Of a stretch of 40,000 nt of DNA, positions 35,253 through 40,000 are shown in pieces. The notes beneath the pieces were generated by a model. It saw only the letters and a program-made list of their open reading frames with translations. It made no database searches and was not told the origin of the DNA. This DNA is from Neocallimastix lanati (nom. inval.). Lineage: Eukaryota; Neocallimastigomycota; Neocallimastigomycetes; Neocallimastigales; Neocallimastigaceae. Location of the stretch: contig JACVTC010000067.1 of the NCBI GenBank assembly GCA_016946835.1, positions 477,501 through 517,500 of the forward strand, read 5' to 3'. Within the stretch, counting starts at the first letter, position 1; each line of letters starts with the position of its first letter. The position numbers were made by a program, and so were the translations under genes.

Positions 35253-36063
35253 TTTAAATTAGATATTGAACTTACCTGTTTTGGTTATGCTGGTATTGAT
35301 GCTATTAAGGAATCTCTTAAGATTGGTGAAGCTTGTTCAGTTAAATATGAATTAACTCCAGAAGAAAAGGAAGAATTAGAAAAATCAAAACAAACTAACA
35401 TTAATGATATTATAATTAAGGTAAATAATAATAATGAAAAAAATAATAATAATAACAATAATCATAATAAAAATAAGTTAATATATATAATTTAAATAAT
35501 AATATATATTTTTTTCCAAAAATATAATTAAATATATTATTTATATATTTATATATATATTTGTCTATTTATATTTATTTGTTATTATTATAACTATTAT
35601 TATCATTATTATTTTTTTTTATTGAATAGATTAAGCTTGTTGCTCCACCATTATATGTTATGACTGCTCATGCTACTGATAAAGCTCTTGGTATTGAAAC
35701 CTTAGAAAAGGCTATTGCTGCCATTGAAGAAAATATTAAAAAGTATAATGGTTCATTAACTGTTAAGATGAGTGTAAGTAAAAAGTAAATTAATATAAAA
35801 TAACAAATATACATTAAAAGTATAAAAATATAAATAAGTATATTTTAGAAATGTAATTAAATTTGAAATTAAATTTTTATTTTTTATTATTCATTTTAAA
35901 TAAAATAATTTAAATATTAAATATATATGTATAAATAATAAAAAATATAAAATAGCCAAGAGCCGTTAGTGAAAGCGATGAATTAGAATTACAAAAACTT
36001 TTGGATAGAGCTGAACGCGAAAATGCTGAAGTTTCTGCTGATGAAGATGATGATAGTGATTAA
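33659..36063 (+). CDS. SUI2: eukaryotic translation initiation factor 2 subunit alpha
   Basis: eIF2 alpha is part of the ternary complex that brings initiator Met-tRNA to the 40S subunit. Exons by eye: 33659-33959, 34285-34364, 34586-34725, 34934-35043, 35263-35420, 35630-35773, 35956-36063. All introns are GT-AG (182-325 bp, A+T-rich), phases are consistent, and the product is 346 residues. The S1-type OB fold shows as [33 protein letters not shown] and [21 protein letters not shown] carries Ser72, equivalent to the serine (Ser51) phosphorylated by Gcn2-type kinases. The helical domain has [15 protein letters not shown] and [10 protein letters not shown]; the C-terminal alpha-beta domain has [32 protein letters not shown] and an acidic tail ending DEDDDSD. 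It is longer than yeast eIF2 alpha, with about 21 extra N-terminal residues. The start is the first ATG in frame. The intron 4 donor is chosen as GTAAAT (35044), giving R-G-D; an alternative GT three bases earlier would drop the Gly. Confidence 0.95.
34030..34105. repeat. TTTATA hexanucleotide array within intron 1
   Basis: About 12 units of TATATT/TTTATA lie inside the first intron of the eIF2 alpha gene, which accounts for that intron being the longest. Confidence 0.85.
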
Positions 36064-36430
36064 GAGGCTTCATAATTAGGGGAAAAATAATAATAATAAC
36101 GAATAAAAAAAAAAAAATCTAATTTTAATTTATTAATATTTTTTCATTTTTTATTTTTATTTTTATTATTTTTTTTTTATGTCACTTTAAATTCATATTT
36201 TAATATCTATATAAAAATTAATATATATATTTTTTTTAAATACGTTTTATAATATTATTTTAATTTTGTTATTATTTATATATATTCTTAAAATTTCTTT
36301 TAATTATACTATACGATAGAAAAGAGAAAAAAAAATTATTTAGAATTTTATAAATAACAAATATAAATTAATCTAATTCTTTTTTTTTTTTTTTTAACCA
36401 ACCAAAAAATAATTTTTAAAAAATATAAAT

Positions 36431-36513
36431 TAAAAATAAAATAAAATAAAATAAAATAAAATAAAATAAAATAAAATAAAATAAAATAAAATAAAATAAA
36501 ATAAAATAAAATA
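36431..36513. repeat. AAAAT pentanucleotide array, about 16 copies
   Basis: A perfect run of AAAAT/ATAAA units over about 82 bp. Confidence 0.95.
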
Positions 36514-36581
36514 TAAAATAATAATAATAAAAAAAAAAAAGGAAATAAAAGAAAAATATATAACTTTATATTAACATTTAT

Positions 36582-36586
36582 TTAAC

Positions 36587-36651
<65 letters not shown>
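36582..36651. repeat. TTA trinucleotide array, about 23 copies
   Basis: An uninterrupted TTA/ATT run. Confidence 0.95.
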
Positions 36652-36653
<2 letters not shown>

Positions 36654-37069
36654 AATTTTCAAAGAAAAAAGATAGATCATAATCTATCTTTTCCTTTAAT
36701 ATTTATTTTTCTTCTTTTCATTCATTTTTAATTAATTAATTAATTATTTATTTATAATAATTTTTCATTTTCATTTTTATATTTATTCTTATTTTTATTT
36801 CTATTTCTATTGATTTTATTATTGGTTTTATTTATTTTTTATTATTTATTTTTTTTATCAGTTTAATCCTGTAAATTATAGATATATCAATATATAATAT
36901 ACATATATAATAATAAAATAAAAAGTATTAATTAGAACATTCTATTAAATTGTAAACTAAAAATACTAATTTTTTCTATTATTCTCCTCTAAACAAAGTA
37001 TTGTAAAATCATTTGTTTACAAGGTGAATTTGTTATCTTTTAATATTTTTTATATCTTTGTTAATATAT

Positions 37070-37135
37070 CATTTGAAAAATTTTTTTTTTTGGTTTCATA
37101 AAACCATTTGAAACCTAAAAAAATTTTTCAAATGG
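37070..37135. repeat. nested inverted repeat (hairpin)
   Basis: CATTTGAAAAATTTTTTT at 37070-37087 has an exact 18-bp reverse complement at 37117-37134. The loop contains a second pair, GGTTTCA (37092-37098) with TGAAACC (37109-37115). A competing 9-bp pair, CCATTTGAA (37104-37112) with TTCAAATGG (37127-37135), is also possible. It lies just upstream of the retrotransposon relic. Confidence 0.85.
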
Positions 37136-37199
37136 TCAAAGTATATTTGTAAAATGAAGTTTACAGATATTCTTTCACATAATTACTTTCTTAAATTTT

Positions 37200-37285
37200 A
37201 GCAAATGAAACTTGAATCCAGTTATGAAGAAACTTCTTCAGATGATATGATTAAAAAAATTTATGAATACTTCTTATAATATTGG

Positions 37286-37324
<39 letters not shown>

Positions 37325-38710
37325 AAGCTTTTTATCTCTACGGAACTTTTTATCCCCCATATTATGCAAAGAAAACTTTTTAATGATAAATATTTAGCTT
37401 ACACAAATATCAAACTTTTTTTTTTTTTTTTTTTGATTATCCTTATGTTGATGCTTTCTTGAATCAATTTATTCAATATCATGAATTAAGTGAAGACCAT
37501 TATGAGAATGAAAAGAATTATTCGTTCAAACCGTTGTAAAGATAATATTGTTGAAGTTTATAATTTTTTTTTTTTATTTCGAAGGATTATCACTGTTGGG
37601 CGGAAAGGTCATCTTTAAAAAAAGTTGCTAAACCTACCTATTCTACCATATTCTCTCCCATCCCTATTCTATTAAATTCAAAAGTGGTCAAAAAAAAAAT
37701 TTTTTTTTTTTTTTTCTTTAAGGATCAACTTATCGATGGAATGAACATTATGAGAGATTTGGCATCAGATTCTACTGGTACATTAGTCTTGCTAGTGATT
37801 ATTGAGGAAATGTTTTGCTGTAATAATCAATGTAATACTATTACATAGAAAATTATTTATAGTGTCTAATCTATTATTTTGATATTAGAAATACGATACT
37901 ATCTACGAAAAGTAATAAAGCACCTGACTCAGATGGTATCCCTATTGAATTTTATAAAGCCTTAAATAATCCCCAATTTAATTTAGGTTTTACCTAGATT
38001 TTAAGATTAAAATTTGGTTTCAAATACAACACTACTATTACTATCAGAAGTGGTAGAGTTTTTTTTTTTTTTTTTTGACAATAATCTGAAAGTCTGCACA
38101 CGCTGTGGAGAAGGTGAACAGTCATTCAATTCATCCATTGGATATTCGAACGTTCTTCATTATATAGATACGAATCTTTTAGATTTCATTCAATGACCTT
38201 TTATATATATATATATATATAATATTTAATGATAAAATTAAGACTCTTTCCTTATTAAAATATTCTAATATTTTATAATATGAAATTTTATCAACAAATA
38301 AATTTACATTTTCCTTCTTGATGAGTTTTCAACTTTACATGTGCAACAATTCGATAATTCAATACTGGGGAAACAGAGACATTTAAGTAAATAACTCTTA
38401 AAATAGTTCACAAGGGGTTTACCGTTAGGTATATAGTGTTATCTTGTATAAAAATAATACCTATCATTATTAATATCTCTCTTGAGTTACTTTATAATCG
38501 ATTTAATAATAAACCCTTCAGTACCAAGAGTGTCGACAGTCGTACCGATATGGCTTAGGAACAATACTATTAGTAATCACCATTATATATATTTCAAGTA
38601 CAAATACTAACAGTCTAGTTCCACTCACAAAATCTAAGGAGAGTAATTTACTTAATAAGAATACTTCTGAATTTTCTGGGGGTGAGTTTAGTGGATACCA
38701 CACTATCTAT
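37200..38710 (+). mobile_element. decayed non-LTR (LINE-like) retrotransposon
   Basis: The key evidence is the frame at 37878-37997, which reads FDIRNTILSTKSNKAPDSDG followed by IPIEFYKALNN. This is the early reverse-transcriptase motif of LINE elements (the KxPGxDGIPxExYK pattern), with PD in place of PG. Further down, at about 38091-38196, VCTRCGEGEQSFNSS resembles the zinc-ribbon segment found after the reverse transcriptase of many LINEs. About 38400-38510 holds a piece with NISLELLYNRFNN, similar to the SxxLFxxxLEPL region. Upstream pieces (37204-37278, 37430-37540) are open but in changing frames. Many stops, frame changes and poly-A/T insertions make it non-functional. The active-site YADD motif was not found. 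Confidence 0.6.
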
Positions 38711-39264
38711 TTTAAAGATGTTTTTTTTTTTTTTTTTTTGTTTTGTTTTGTTTTATTATTTTAGATTTAAATGGTGATCTTGTTACTACACATAGTATAC
38801 ACTACACCCGAAATTTTTTCAACTTTTCAACTTTTGAACTTAATTTTATTCATTATTACATTATATTAAAATTTCTATGATTAAATAAAAGAAAAAAATT
38901 TTTTTATTATAAAATTTTTATTATTTTTTATTTTACTTTTTCTTTTATTTACATTATAATTTTATCTTTAAATTATATAATGTTTTTTTTTTTTTTTTTA
39001 AAAAAAAAAATGTAATACATAAAAATATAATTATCTATTTAATAAAGCACTAGAAGTGTGTTTTCTTCCTAGTTTAAGAAATAAAATAAAAAAAAATTAA
39101 TATAGTAAAACTTTTTTTTATTATTTTTTTTTTTTTTTGTCCGTCATAGTACAAACCTTAATAATTTTCTTCAGATAACGGAATCAGATTTGAATTTTAA
39201 ATTTTTTTTTTTAGGTATATTGAAATTTTAAGATTCAAATTTTTTTAATTAAATTTTATTTTTC

Positions 39265-39313
<49 letters not shown>

Positions 39314-39410
39314 TAAATTTTTCTAAACAAAACAAAATTTGTGTCACGTAACTTTAAAAAAATTGAAAAAAAAAAAAAAAAAAACATTTTTTTATTTTTA
39401 ATTGTTAATT
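38711..39410. other. intergenic sequence
   Basis: A short coding-like piece (DLNGDLVTTHSIHYT near 38764-38810) may be the tail of the retroelement relic. Otherwise homopolymers, with a T-run/A-run snapback near 38981-39010 and a 42-A tract at 39269-39310. An imperfect inverted pair lies near 39188-39245. Confidence 0.6.
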
Positions 39411-39743
39411 TCTTTTTCTTTTTCTTTTTCTTTTTATTTTTATTTTTATTTTTATTTTTCTTTTTCTTTTTCTTTATCTTTTTCTTTTTCTTTTTCTTTT
39501 TCTTTTTATTTTTATTTTTCTTTTTCTTTTTCTTTTTCTTTTTATTTTTATTTTTCTTTTTCTTTTTCTTTTTCTTTTTCTTTTTATTTTTATTTTTATT
39601 TTTATTTTTCTTTTTCTTTTTTTTTTTTTTCTTTTTATTTTTATTTTTATTTTTATTTTTATTTTTATTTTTATTTTTATTTTTATTTTTATTTTTATTT
39701 TTATTTTTATTTTTATTTTTATTTTTATTTTTATTTTTATTTT
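39411..39743. repeat. TTTTTC/TTTTTA hexanucleotide array
   Basis: About 55 six-base units, each five T plus C or A. C-type and A-type units come in alternating blocks (C, A, C, A, C, A, C, then a long pure A block from about 39632). Phe/Tyr/Ser- or Lys/Ile/Arg-repeat ORFs across it on both strands are artefacts. Confidence 0.95.
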
Positions 39744-40000
39744 GTATTTTTGTATTTTGTTTTTAAAAAGAAAAGTATTAAATACATTAAATAGTAAATA
39801 GTATGTATTTAATAGCAATAAGAACTAACATTGTAAATTCCTAAATTATTTTTCTTTTTTGGATCTTGCTTAAAAACCTGAATACAAAATAAATAAAATG
39901 AATAGAAATAAACAAGTAAACAACGTAACCAAAAAAAATGCACCGATCGTACAAGCTAGCTTGGTATAGTCTATTAAAATAATGTATAGTAAAGATCTTC
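39744..40000. other. window edge with possible gene start
   Basis: The final 100 bases are more complex. An ATG at 39898 opens 23 codons (MNRNKQVNNVTKKNAPIVQA, then SLV) to a TAG at 39967, and GTATAG at the end could be a splice donor. A gene or element may begin here and run off the window, but this cannot be decided. Confidence 0.25.

Larger units (their letters stand above)
36064..37069. other. intergenic region downstream of eIF2 alpha
   Basis: A+T-rich with microsatellites (listed separately), poly-T near 36380-36396 and no open frame. AATAAA-like strings are too frequent to define a polyadenylation signal. Confidence 0.7.

Noticed and set aside
38518-38703. 61-codon minus-strand ORF
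   Set aside because: It lies across the plus-strand retroelement relic and shows no domain.
39341-39818. Long ORFs on both strands in the final repeat
   Set aside because: They are translations of TTTTTC/TTTTTA units and have no non-repeat content.

Overview
The window is an extremely A+T-rich piece of a eukaryotic nuclear genome. Most of it is homopolymer tracts (poly-A or poly-T, up to about 50 bases), TTA/TAA, TTTA/AAAT and AAAAT microsatellites and small minisatellites. Only four intact or near-intact protein genes stand out, each an island of clearly higher G+C. One gene has six A+T-rich GT-AG introns, and one has the look of a bacterial gene. Together with the remains of a LINE-like element, this fits an anaerobic gut fungus (Neocallimastigomycota) best. 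That assignment is an inference from composition and gene style; another very A+T-rich protist-like eukaryote such as a dictyostelid is the main alternative.

Layout. 1-1900: relic coding-like sequence broken up by poly-T and TTA expansions, including a 42-bp tandem repeat. 1900-17950: a gene-free A+T desert. It holds a roughly 140-bp foldback element (6406-6544), an unusual 15-bp minisatellite present in two opposed arms (6829-7159), a 196-bp AAAT array and a 40-bp tandem repeat (9961-10200). 17952-19715 (+): an intronless 587-aa Asn/Ser-rich, probably disordered protein with conserved-looking ends. 19716-24026: repeat-rich intergenic DNA with several short local duplications. 24027-25361 (+): a 444-aa protein of unknown function with 10-residue C-terminal repeats. 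25980-26812 and 27515-27850: relic coding islands. 28544-29496 (-): a nitronate monooxygenase-family flavoenzyme whose reading frame is broken once, at a T3-A7 slippery-looking tract. 30160-30480: a 61/62-bp minisatellite. 31423-31691 and about 32150-32310: pseudogene fragments, the second ankyrin-like. 33659-36063 (+): the seven-exon gene for translation initiation factor eIF2 alpha, with the Gcn2-type phosphorylation serine preserved. 37200-38710: a decayed non-LTR retrotransposon, preceded by a nested hairpin. 39411-39743: a TTTTTC/TTTTTA hexanucleotide array.

The genes do not form a pathway. eIF2 alpha is a housekeeping translation factor, the flavoenzyme is metabolic, and the other two are unassigned. 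No convincing new multi-gene system is visible. The most interesting points are the single frame break in the flavoenzyme, the opposed 15-bp repeat arms that both read as a five-residue repeat, the two unassigned proteins, and several foldback structures that may be unclassified small mobile elements. All translations and alignments were done by eye.
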